64,000 nucleotides of DNA from Siphonodentalium dalli (lineage: Eukaryota > Mollusca > Scaphopoda > Gadilida > Siphonodentaliidae), in the NCBI GenBank assembly GCA_032622095.1, contig CP136064.1, positions 114,936,004 through 115,000,003 on the forward strand, read 5' to 3'. Below are positions 21,513-32,735 of this stretch, in pieces. The translations under genes were made by a program, and so were the position numbers. A model generated the notes under the pieces. The model was not told the origin of the DNA and made no database searches. It saw only the letters and a list, made by a program, of their open reading frames with translations. Positions within the stretch are counted from its first letter, which is position 1; every line of letters starts with the position of its first letter.

Positions 21513-24500
21513 GTCTCGTACATGTGTATATCATGTATGTGACTCAACTGGGTCTAAGTAGCACCCGTTTTGTCTCTCCTGAACAATTGGCACAATTGCG
21601 AAGTAATTTTACTTTACGAGTCAATACGACCTGTTCCAATCTTACACACGATATTCAAAAAGCGTATAATATATAGTCCCTAGCACTCACTATTTCATTT
21701 GTCATGTTTTAGAAGAGTTATCGCAATTATTGTCTTGAAATTTTCCATAAACACTAAATAACTGAAAGGTGTATTCGATTGTGGATCGTTCTGACACATT
21801 TCCGCTGTCCGGCGCCAATTCCGCATTTTGTCTTTTGTCAAACCGGTATATTTTAGAGTTGAGAACGAACACACCCGATTATTGGAGAAGTCACGTTGGA
21901 TTTGTGTCTCGATTTGTTAGGTAAATTCTGCTTTATGTTCGGAAAACAAATACTCAGCAATGTTTCCGTTTCACAATGAGATTAACCAACATTTTGACCC
22001 TGTAAAATGATGCGTACAATGCTATACAAACTTGGCTGTGCATATGGTATAAACTGTCGACTGGCGCAAAAAAAATAAAATGATCTGTCCATGCATTTAT
22101 GATATTTCATCATTATTTTTCGGTCTTAATTGCGTTGTTATTCGTACAATAATGTTAGAAATATGTATTGCATGACGCAAGTAGCTTACCCAATTGTGAA
22201 ATTTGATCATGTGTCGAGTCAATTTCCATTGGAAATGCCATAAAGCCATATGTTTATATCCATAAGTTAACTAGATCCATTTGATCTTTGTGTCATGGCT
22301 TACGCCATCAAAGATCCATGGCGTGGTTAAACAAACATAGGCGGCTATAATTCCTATAAAAGTAACAATTAGGACCAACGCATATGTATTTATCAACTAA
22401 ATACAAATACAAGTGTGAAACCATCCACTCACCTACGTGTCAGGTATCCTTAAAATCCGACAGATAACAGAACGTAAACACTGACATGTCGTGTGTTCGT
22501 CGACCATTGCATGTGACCCGTAATTTCATGAATCCCCCTGTGAGTTCCCCGTGCGCACGGCAAGGTAATCACATGCGTTCACATTGAGTGTACAATTCAT
22601 GTTGCCCTGATACAATTCAAGTTGAGGGGAACTACAATCTGCGCATGCGTGTAGTTTTTACAAATTACCAACTCCAATTTGTTACACATGCGTACTGTTA
22701 ACATCCTGGTACAGTAATGCGAGTTGCAGAATCATGTTTGCCATGCACGAGACGCACGTAGTCATGTGATATGTTGGCTCCTCCTGCTTCGGCCATTTAA
22801 CCACGTTTTGTCAACATGTTTTCCGACTGGATTTTTGGATTAAATTATTACGGAATTATACACACGTTCTGGTAGGTGTCAGAGCTAATATATATTGCAA
22901 TATTGTTAACATTAATGACTATATTAGTTGATTTGTAAAATTAAGTGTATTTAAAAAAATTAAATAGCCGTCTAAGCTGATGCGCCGCCGCGGTCAGACC
23001 TGGATGGCCTTAGCCATATTACCAGGTCTGGTCAGACTATAAGTTAACATGATTTTGGTGTTGCTGCCATTCTGGATCAAGTTTCAAGTTCAAGCCTTCA
23101 TTCAGGTTTAAGCAAATTTAAAGGTGAAATTGTCATAAAAATACAGTATATTTTCTAGATACCGGTAGATACATGTAACCACAGTCCCTAGGAATCACTG
23201 TTAGTTGATTAAAATATTATTTAATAATATTAAATCAATATATTTATATAGTTAGTTATTATATTAATATATATACCAGTTTGGCAAGTAAATATTTTGT
23301 ATACTGCATTTTCATTGGCAGATGATTTGCAAGAAAATACAGAGTACAAATTTTTATGCCACACAAACATTCGCGAATTCTGAGTTTATATCATCATATT
23401 CCGTATTTTTTTCTTGAAACGATGGTGTGTTCAGATTGTTAGTATCTTTACCCACTTACGATAAAATAGCTGTTAGTTACTCGAATATTCCTTCAGGTGC
23501 AAACTCGGTGGAATTCTTTACGATTTTGGAAAAACATATCCATTCTACAAATACCATTTTACTACTAAGTGCACATTTTAACTCATTCTCATTACTAGAG
23601 AAATGTAGAAATGATCATCTCAAACTAATATATCTATATATTTTCAAGTAGGGCCCTAGGGGTGGTTGATAACTTGAGATGTGAAAGCAAATTTTATATT
23701 CCAAGCTCCCGTTTTGCTCCGCATCCCAAGAGCGGCAATGGGAGATAACTTGTACTGGGATTGGCTGCAAATTTTAAATAAGTAATTGTAATAAGGAACT
23801 GAATAGAGACACTACCGCGTCAGCAAAAAATGATTTTCACCAATTCCATAAATGTGAATTTATGGTGATATTTGGATGGAAAATCACGATTTATGTACAA
23901 ATCAGACCAGGTAGAGTTGATATGACCCAACGAGCGCATTAAGAACAATTAACTTAATTGTCACATGTCAATTGTGGGGAGATAAATGCAATTTTTTCGA
24001 AAGGAAAAATCCAATTGTTCGTTTTAGTGATAGAGCACACGGGGTGGTCTCTAGCCAATGAGATGATTGTTTACATAATAACAAAATCTGAAGTTGCCTA
24101 ACTGCACCTGTTATCTGTATAGTGGAGGTAATGTATCTAGATCTATTTGTTATATTTTAATCAAATTTAATATTATATGGAAGTGCCGCGTATGATGCAA
24201 ATAAACCAGCTAGAATTCAAAGTATATAAGCGGACGTGGGTGTTGTGTTTCTCTCTTACATGTATGCTTGATTATATATCAGAATATGTTACCTGGTTTC
24301 AGCGTAGCATCATGCCAGCTGGTATGTCATATCACGCATTTTTGCGCTACACAATTTGCTGAATGAACCACTGGGACCATATGTTTACTGGCAATCGTTC
24401 ATCGATAATCATGTCTGCACGTAGCTATTGACATCTGTTTTTCTTACATATTTGAAAACAATTAAGCTCATCGCTCGCCATAATTGCAAAATGCCCTCTT

Positions 24501-25050
24501 AGTGTGTGACTATCAGGTTTGAATCTAATGAAGATACTGCTTTGTTTGAAAAATTGTTGTCCCGATAAATGGGAATCAATACGTTGGAAAATTGTACTGA
24601 TATTGATATCACTCAAATTTTGACAATTTTCGACGAACCATTTTGGTAGCCATCTTTGGTAGCCAGTTTTGAACTAACCGATTTGCCGAAGACACACGAG
24701 GAGGTCCGGAAAACTTCGGCGGTACCACCTAGCTAACAGGTGAAAAAAATGCGATAAATGCGATAAAACCTGGAATAAATCAACGAATAGATGCTATGCT
24801 CGCGGTAAGGTTGTAGATAAATGATTTTTCTAACGAAATATGTCGAAAACCCTGAGAATTATGCTTTTGTTGTTGAAATTCACGGGTCGAAATGAAGAGT
24901 TTTGGGGTTACCTCGACAATCGGAGTTGCCATTCTTGACAATTATATACCTAGAACTCCAAAAAAAAATTAAAAAATTGCATAAAGGTCAGTGATTCCAA
25001 TTTCTGTGCATGTAACAATCATCAGTAGTATTTCTCAAGAGACTGACTTG
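21513..25050. other. Intergenic, no gene seen
   Basis: No conserved coding sequence was found on either strand. Weak features are an NRF-1-like palindrome at 22640 and a hairpin near 22994-23025 (CAGACCTGG / CCAGGTCTG). The stretch 21800-22800 has relatively more CpG than its surroundings, so it could hold a promoter of a gene whose exons I cannot see. Confidence 0.4.
22640..22649. promoter_or_regulatory. NRF-1-like palindrome TGCGCATGCG
   Basis: Close match to the NRF-1 consensus, in a slightly CpG-richer region. No transcription unit can be tied to it. Confidence 0.25.
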
Positions 25051-26754
25051 CGTCCCTGAGGAAACGGGCCCACTCGCCCCAGGGCCCACTCGCCCCAGTC
25101 GACCTGGGCCAGCTCGCCCCGGGCCAGCTCGCCCCAAGGGATAATGTCTTATTTAAGTTGGTTTTCTTTTGTGTCTTTTTGCTTGCTTTCTCTCTCTCCC
25201 TCCCGCTGTCTCTCTCTAAGAGTTGTCAGGAGATAGATTGGATAATTGTGATAATTATTTATTCGGATGATAACAATAATAACATAAGAACATATATACA
25301 TAATAATATGAAACAGCAAATTTAGGAGCGTCTGATAGGATTGAGTACCTTTATGTATAACATATTACGGCTAAAAAATGATTTTGGTTCTCATGTCCTG
25401 TCGCATGGAATAATATGCTGTTGGGCGTTTTTATTTTGATGTCTGCATAATGTTACGACATAAAGGTTTGTTTCAAATATTTTAGTATATTTCACCAACA
25501 TGTCCAGTGATATGTATCGGGCAGTGGTGTGCAAAAAATATTGGATCTAACATACAGTCTGACTCAGAGGTGACTTATGTCTACATATATAACATAACAT
25601 GAAGTAGATGCCTACACATTTAAGAAAAATGATTAATTGCATGTTATTTATCCTACCATTTGGTTGATGGACAAATTTTTTTTAAATTGTGATTCCGTCA
25701 CGGCGTAACAGCATATTATAGTGAAATACAACATAATGGCAACGGTTTATGGAAATGAATTGAAAAACTTTAGTTAGAAAATGGCTCAAATTTTATTATA
25801 AACCGTCAAGTCAGTGTGATTTGAAAACAATTTCGTTGACGAAATCCGTGACGGAATCACCAAACACGGAAATCGAAAATGAATAAATAGCGTGACTTTG
25901 TCGTGCTCTCCTGAGTTATTTTTTTAAATTATTAAAAACAACCAATATATTATTTGAGGAGAGTATGCATGTCGTGTCACTACACCTCCTTATTGGTGTA
26001 TCCTTTTGGTTTTTGGTTGAAATATTAATCACCAAATATTGTACGAAACGCACTCGTTTGTTATCTCGATTGCAAAAATTTGAAAAAAATATTCACGATA
26101 TTTAAAATTACATAACGAACGAAAAATTGTGTTGCATAAAAAAGTATTTGAGTCACGTTAAAATTCTAGATGTACTTGTCATTATGATTGTAAACTCTCA
26201 TCTGTAGATTCAAAAATCGCACTGCTTATATACTGTATGTGGTCGGCATATGAAAGTGATTATCTATCACACGTTCTGAAGCCATCTCACCCTCTGAAGT
26301 GTGAGGTGTGATTAGTCGACTGGTTACTGTGTAAACAACCTGCGTCTATTGTTTTGATAGGATAAGAATGGGGACAATAACGGCTAAGGGTTTCACAAAC
26401 TCCAGAGATAGTGAGATGAACTCAGAGAATAAGAGAAACTTTAATATCAATAATATAAAAACAGTTCATTTTTGTTATTTATGATTTCGCTGGTTCGTCG
26501 TTCAAACCAACTAGTGTGATGTACCGGCTATTATCTTTGCTAACAAACGTGCCTAAAGTAATCTAAATGTCGAAATTGATGGACATAACTCTGAAATATA
26601 TCATAATATGAACTTAAAAAATTAATATATCAATATATATTAACTTATTTACAACTTTAATACAAATGTAACACCCGGGCCAACTCGCCTCTGAAAGCTG
26701 GGCCAACTCGCCCCAAAAACTGCCTGGAGCGAGTGGGCCTGGATCCGTCCCTGA
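25051..26754. mobile_element. Non-autonomous DNA element with 9-bp target duplication (MULE-like)
   Basis: The 9-bp direct repeats CGTCCCTGA (25051-25059 and 26746-26754) flank a 1,686-bp segment. Its ends are imperfect inverted repeats: GGAAACGGGCCCACTCGCC on the left against GGATCCAGGCCCACTCGCT on the right. Subterminal copies of GGGCC(C/A)ACTCGCCCC occur four times at the left (25067-25135) and twice, directly oriented, at the right (26676-26714). A 9-bp duplication is typical of Mutator-like elements. No transposase ORF. Confidence 0.75.
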
Positions 26755-27070
26755 CATGAAACTTTCAAATTTAAGCAATAACTTGAATAAGGCTAAGCAG
26801 AGTTTCATACTTCTAGTACTACCAATATGGCATACGTATAGAATAGATGTAAGAAAAAACATGGAGTTACAAGTGGATTCTGTTGTCTACAATAGCAATG
26901 ACAACATGCTATATAAATCACAATACTGGACATAAAGTCCAAAAAATATGGTTTTAAATTTCAAACAAATTTCTATTTGTATCACAATGAACGGAGCGAA
27001 AGTTGTGAAGGGATTATCACAATGAAGTACACAAACATGTCTCAAATAAATGCACTTAACACAAAACAGG
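26755..27070. other. Intergenic, no gene seen
   Basis: AT-rich. The short minus-strand ORFs here look random. Confidence 0.4.
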
Positions 27071-28583
27071 GCATATGATATGTCACCTGTTTCCAATAAA
27101 TAACTCACTCAGCTACAACTAATCAACTATGGAACAATAAAATCATTCCGGTCGCCAAAATTATCAGATTTGAAACCATTTTTCACATTTAGTTCCTAGT
27201 GACTCATCACCATCTAAAATTCTCCATTTTGTTTGGGCATCATGGGAAGGATGCCGCTGTTCTGAAAAATAAGTGCATGTGTTCTGAGTCAACGTTTCTG
27301 CTAAGGTCTATATGTAGGGTCCATAGGACCTAGGATAGGACAGGCTGAGTCCCCGCCGACAATGGTTCGGCCCATCTTTCCTTTCACCTGAGAAGAGCCA
27401 GTATATATAGAGAAGAATATTCACAATTTCACCGGAGTTGGATATTAACAAATTGAAATAATTGAATCCCGTAATATATGCCGGCATTGCTTATATGCAT
27501 AAAGCGTGATATGAATTGCGACCTTCGCCTCCATTTTAATAATAAACCGGAAATTCCAGAAGTCATCTTACATCTTTTTTGTGTTTTCGGCCAGCATTGG
27601 GTAACCTCGAGATTAATTTTGAGTAAAAAGTCGCCTAATTACATGTGGTATTATATACTGTTTCGGAATTTCATTTTTAAAAATCCTGTATATAATACCA
27701 CATATAGTTAGGCGACTTTTTACTTGATATCAGTCTCGAGGTTGGCCAATGCTGGCTGGAAAGACAAAGAAGATGTAAGATGTAAGAAGAATCGATCAAC
27801 AAACTATAGAGTTATCGCTCCTGGAACATAGCCAAGTTGTTTTGGTTTCGATGACATGTTTTTCTCAGAATTCATGTTAAGAAATAAACTACCGGTATAA
27901 ATACTTTGAATTCTGAAATTAAAGATCGTATTCGTTGATATATTTCCTGAATATACTCATTAATTCTGCAAGTATTTTTTTCTATATCGGCTGATTCGAC
28001 CAAAGTATCAGCTGGTTATCTTTCTGGGTTCTATGAATCACATTGGGACTTAAGTCATCAGGCAATCATGTTCTGTTCTGTTCAAATAAAATATTGCTAG
28101 CACCAGAATCGTGGGACTTGGGGAGGGGAGTGTCTTTGAATTTATTCTGAGCGAAATTGAAACAGTCAACGTCAAAATTACATTGAGCGGTACCGGTGCC
28201 TATTGTAGTTGGTTGTTTTGTGCTTTCCGCATTTGTGTGATGTTTTGCCGACAGACCAATCATTGAATACACAGTATCAACCTTTGAAGTGGTGTATTTT
28301 TGGCATTGGTGCAGGTGGTAATCGGCAGATCAAAGACAACCAGACCAACAGAAATCTACTCTGATTACATTGATTCATGCAGTACCCTTTTTTTTATTTT
28401 TATCTAATTTTTTTTTTTTTTGCGACAAAACCGGATGCCCAAACAAAATGGAGAGATGGCGAGAGTCACTCGGAGCTAATTTTGAAAAATGGTATAATTA
28501 AACTTCGTTAAATTGACGACCGGAATGAGTTGCAGATTTGAAGATTAGTGAGTTATTTATAGGAAACAGGCAACATATGTCAA
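27071..28583. repeat. Diverged inverted-repeat structure (about 150-170-bp arms)
   Basis: Left arm about 27071-27242 (CCTGTTTCCAATAAATAACT … CCATTTTGTTTGGGCAT). Right arm about 28434-28583 (ATGCCCAAACAAAATGG … AGTTATTTATAGGAAACAGG). The arms are diverged. Inside lies the strong palindrome at 27562-27784. Probably an old DNA element with a second foldback element inside it. No coding capacity. Confidence 0.65.
27562..27784. repeat. Palindrome, about 98-bp arms
   Basis: Left arm CATCTTACATC…GGCCAGCATTGGGTAACCTCG…GTATTATATACTG; right arm its reverse complement from CTGTATATAATACCACAT to GATGTAAGATG. The spacer is about 25 bp. The arms differ at several bases near the middle of each arm. Confidence 0.85.
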
Positions 28584-29179
28584 GTATTTTGTGTTTTGTA
28601 TGTTTATTTTAGATATGTTAATTATTGTTTTTGTATTTTGGTCATAAAAGTGTGTGTTACTTTCACTTAGCTCTTTTGATACCATTTAGAAATTCGATTA
28701 AAACCTTGATATCCAGTAACTGTTCATTTATTCTTCATGTATCGACAGATCTAATGTTAACCTGCCCAAATCAATTGGAGAGTTGAATCCTAGACACCAC
28801 TCTATTCCTACATTGTATATTTAATGATAACCATGACGCGACTTCGCAATACACAACCTACGCGTAATGCTGGTTTGTTTAACCAATCAATGATCGGTAT
28901 ACTTAGTGCGTGCTCGCCAATAGGTCATTGAGTTCATTTTCAATGCAAAATACTAATGTGAAATTATTGCTGAAATCAGGGGTGGTTGCAGAAATATTTT
29001 GGGGACATTCAGACAATGATTGCCATAGGCCTGGATTGGGGTGGGTATGGGTGGTTTAGAGGGTTTTGAGCCCCACCCCCCCCCCCCTCCCCCTTGCCCC
29101 CTATGAAATGTTTCTAAGATTCTCTCTGACTGACTATTTTGGAGGTGAATTAGGAAAATCATCAATATTAACTCTTTTT
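28584..29179. other. Intergenic with C-rich tract
   Basis: No gene. A broken poly-C tract (about 29071-29094) lies just upstream of the type-Y element. Confidence 0.45.
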
Positions 29180-30845
29180 ATACGTCGTTTTTTGAAAAAA
29201 GGTCGTATTATGTAATCAGTCTGTCCGTTAACATTTTTGGTTTCCGATCGATAGAATATGGGTTCCGTCCAATTATTTTTACATGAGTTACGTCCCTTTT
29301 ACGACTTAGAATTTGACCGTCTGTTAACATTTTTGGTTTCCGACCGATAACTCCAGTTTGGATTATTTGATCTGAACCAAAGTTGATATGTGTATTTCCC
29401 AGCTAAAGATACAGGCCAAGTTCGAATATGGTTTCCGTCCAATTATTTTTACATGAGTTACAGCCCTTCTTCGACTTAGAATTTGACCGTCTGTTAACAT
29501 TTTTTGTTTCTGACCGATAACTCCAGTTTGGATTATTTGATCTGAACCAAATTTGGTATATAAGGGTTCCGTCCAGTTATTTTTACATGAGTTATGGCCC
29601 TTTTTGTCCGCCGACCCAACGGGTTCGGAGGACTATTATAATCAGCACGTCTGTGCGTGCGTGCGTCCGAGGTTTCCGGATGATAACTTTAGTTAGAGTG
29701 AACCAAATTAAATTAAATTTGGTATGTGGGTTTACTAACAGAAAAGACAGGTCAAGTTGGAATTCTGGTTCCGTCCGCCAATTTTCACCAGAGTTATGCC
29801 CCTTTTTCGACTTAGAAAACCCCTGAAAGTTGGTTTCCGGATGATAACTTTAGTAGAGTTAATCGGATTCAAACCAAATTTGGTATATTACTTTCTCCCA
29901 GCAAAACACAGGTCAAGTTCCAACTTGGGTTCTGTCCGACCATTTTTGGCAGAGTTATGCTCCTTTTTCGACATAGAAAATTCAGTTTTTCTTCTGTTTT
30001 TTGGTTTCCGGATGATAACTTGATTTTGGATTGTTTATATGCAAAACCTGTTTTTATTTGTGGATTACTTATTTCAAAATACAGCTCAAGTTCGAATTTC
30101 GGTTTAATCCGATAATTTTTGCGAGAGTTATGGCTCTTTTTTGTCCTCCGACCCGACATATAAAACCCCAAAAGTTGGTCCGGATGGTAACTTTAGTAGA
30201 GTTAATCAGATTTAGACCAAATTTGGTATGTGTCTTTTTCCCAGCAAAACACAGGTCAAGTTCGAATTCGGGTTCCGCCCGCCATTTTTCACCAGAGTTA
30301 TGTCCCTTTTTTACTTAGAATTATTGCTAATTTGAGGTTTCCAGATGATAACTTTAGTAAATGTGTACTGAATGAAATTAAATTTGGTATATGTAGGTTT
30401 ACTAGCACAAAAGACAGATCAAATTCAATTTAGGGTTCCGCCATGCCAATTTTTATGCGCAAACAACGGTCGTATCAAGCCGACGCTTAGACAGCGGACA
30501 TGAGGTCTACCGACCTTTTATTCGACTTAGAATTTGACCAATTTCATAACATTTCGGTTTCCGACGGATAACTCCAGTTTTTATTATTTTATCTGAACCA
30601 AAGCTGGTATGTGTATTTCCCAGCTAAAACTACAGGCCAAGTTCGAATATAGGTTCTGTCTAATTATTTTTACATGAGTTACGGCCATTTTTCGACTTAG
30701 AATTTGACCGCATTTGGCATTGAAATTAGGGGTATATCAGATTTTCTTCAAATGTAAGCTCAAAGTATTATTTTATTTTGCGGTAGTACAATTCGAAATG
30801 GATAAAGGGCGTATTTTGCCACGCCCTAGCGATGCTCTTGTTTTT
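29180..30845 (+). mobile_element. Type-Y repeat-cored element containing a type-X element
   Basis: Type Y starts TATACGTCGTTTTTTG…AAAAAAGGTCGTATTATG (29180) and ends GGGCGTATTTTGCCACGCCC…GCTCTTGTTTT (about 30805-30845). Its core is tandem units of about 160 bp with GACTTAGAATTTGACCG, TAACTCCAGTTTGGATTATT and TACATGAGTTACG. At 29605-30522 it is interrupted by a distinct type-X element with its own units. Small ORFs across the units are by-products of the repetition. The structure resembles repeat-cored bivalve elements of the pearl/Helitron-like kind, but the superfamily is not proven. Confidence 0.7.
29605..30522 (+). mobile_element. Type-X repeat-cored element nested in type Y
   Basis: Starts GTCCGCCGACCCAACGGG…GGAGGACTATTATAATCAG and ends ATGCGCAAACAACGGTCG…GACATGAGGTCTACCGACC. 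The core holds about five units of about 160-170 bp with TTTCCGGATGATAACTTTAG, AAATTTGGTAT and CAGAGTTATGCCCC. After the end the type-Y phrase TTCGACTTAGAATTTGACC resumes, so X is inserted inside a Y unit. Confidence 0.7.
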
Positions 30846-31378
30846 TCATTTGATTTAATCTACCAGTAAATAAAGTGTCGCGTAATGTAGTCAAAATAAC
30901 ATCTGTTTATTGTATTCTTTTCCAATATTCCTAGTGTAGGTATAATTTTAATCATCATACATGTATTAAGATAACAATTGTCATGACAGTTGACAAGTTG
31001 TGACAAGTTAACCACTGCTTGTCCTGAAAGAGAAATCAGTAGATTCAAAACATGTAGACCTATATGCAAGAGATTAGTTGATTATTGGTGCTATCCCCTG
31101 GAGAATTGTATTCTCATATCTCCCTTATTATTATAAACGTCACACCAATAATATACAATGGCTACCTTTGTACCAAACGTGAGTGTAGATAGTGTACCGG
31201 TTATCACACACAACGGTGCATCAAACTCTACACACATATCCTTATAAAAGGTTAATATAGAACAAATGGGTGCTCCGACATGGCAAAGGAAATTTATTAT
31301 TACACTAAGATGTGCATCAAAGTGACCACATACCAACATTAAGGCACCTAAAACAAAGAAAATCTAATTCCATATTTG
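30846..31378. other. Intergenic, no gene seen
   Basis: AT-rich. No recognisable coding or repeat structure beyond random short ORFs. Confidence 0.4.
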
Positions 31379-31700
31379 AACAATTTTCAATTTTCAGCAG
31401 CCATCTTGGATTTTATTTAGACCACATCCCTCAGGTGATGATCCCCTATATTCATATGGATCTTTGGGGTGACCTCTAGATTGGATTCTCCTATTTTGAC
31501 CGAATTTTTTTGAAAAACATGGCTGCCAGCAGCCATCTTGGAATTTACTCTTTGTATGGCTAAATCCTTTGGTGCACCCTACAGTCCATATCCCTCATCC
31601 GAATATCACAAAACTTCATATGGATCTGCGGGGTTACCCCTTGATGCGAGCCTCCTATTTTGACCGAAATTCGTTGATAAATATGACCTCTCAATTCTCA
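31379..31700 (-). repeat. TAGCTCAACTT-element core units (fragment)
   Basis: Two diverged units with CAGCAGCCATCTTGGA, TTTACTCTTTGTATGGCTAA and CACCCTACAGTCCATATCCC, as in 35065-35901 and 55628-56603. No terminus is visible. Confidence 0.65.
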
Positions 31701-31879
31701 ATATGGCGGATGAAGTTTAAAATCTACAAAATAAATGTCAGTCATTAATATAGATTGCTCTGAGTATAGGATATGATGAAGTTGTGCATCATCATCGTCA
31801 ACCACCCAGGACATAAGGCCGCGCAAGTAAAGTTACTATTTCTAAGCCCCGCGCTCATGGTCCTGAAACCATGTGTGTT

Positions 31880-32129
31880 ATGGGAAGCCAAATTGACATT
31901 TAATAAATAATTGAGCTTAAGCGCAATAAGGGAATCTCTAATTGGGCTTAAGCGCAATAACAATAAGGAAATATCTAATTGTGCTCATGCGCAATAAGGA
32001 ATATTCTTATTGTGCTTTAGTGCAATAAGGAATATGATATTAAATATTCTTATTGTGCTTATGTGCAATTAGAGATTCCTTATTGCGCTTGAGCTCAATT
32101 ATTTATTAAATGTCAATTTGGCTTCCCAT
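31880..32129. mobile_element. Foldback element, ATGGGAAGCC family, copy 1
   Basis: A 250-bp element with termini ATGGGAAGCCAAATTGACAT … ATGTCAATTTGGCTTCCCAT and internal iterations of GCGCAATAAGG / CTTATTGCGC-type half-palindromes. A flanking duplication is only partly visible (GTGTG on both sides). It lies about 370 bp upstream of the eIF2-alpha start codon. Confidence 0.8.
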
Positions 32130-32481
32130 AGTGTGTGAAATGTTTTATTCGCATTTCTGAAATAAATTATAATCAGCATCTAATAAATTATCAAACTTGC
32201 TCAGAACTGAGATCAAACATACCCGTTCAGATTATTATCATTGTTTTCAGCAGATATTGTCCATTATTATCGAAGTAAACGTAAAATCTAAAATGCAGCA
32301 ATGCTCCAGAACCTGTATAATATCTGCATTAAAAAGAGGAACTACACAGAAGTTAGCAGTTTTGAATTTTATCACCTTGTGAAATTCAAATGAATCAGGG
32401 ACCAATTATATTCAGATATTAGAAATAAATTTTAGATTTTCATTTAGATATATACTGATCATATTTTATTCTTTGTTCCAG
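32130..32481 (+). other. Region immediately 5' of the first coding exon of eIF2-alpha
   Basis: It ends in a polypyrimidine-like stretch and AG (TTTATTCTTTGTTCCAG, to 32481). The first coding exon therefore seems to begin at 32482 with 16 nt of 5' UTR, and a noncoding first exon should lie upstream. I could not identify that exon or the promoter. Confidence 0.45.
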
Positions 32482-32497
32482 ATTTTGACATAAAACA

Positions 32498-32735
32498 ATG
32501 GTTCTCTCGTGCAGATTTTATGCCAGCAGGTATCCGGAAATTGAAGATGTTGTTATGGTTAATGTTCGTTCCATAGCTGAGATGGGCGCATACGTCCATT
32601 TGCTTGAATACAATGATATAGAAGGCATGATACTGCTCAGCGAGCTCTCTAGGAGACGTATCCGGTCTATCAATAAATTGATAAGAGTCGGTAGATGTGA
32701 ATGTGTTGTTGTCATCAGAGTGGACAAGGATAAAG
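32498..32735 (+). CDS. EIF2S1: eIF2-alpha coding exon 1
   Basis: Residues 1-79 plus one base. Start MVLSCRFY aligns with the family N-terminus and is one residue shorter than human. Contains Ser51 and the S1-domain core ([18 protein letters not shown]). Donor AAAG|GTATGA. Confidence 0.96.

Noticed and set aside
22995-23025. Possible tRNA near the CAGACCTGG hairpin
   Set aside because: No B-box and no cloverleaf. Only a simple stem.
29587-30433. Overlapping ORFs of 79-100 codons
   Set aside because: They come from the repeat-cored units of elements X and Y and recur at 41320-41658 and 48836-49096.
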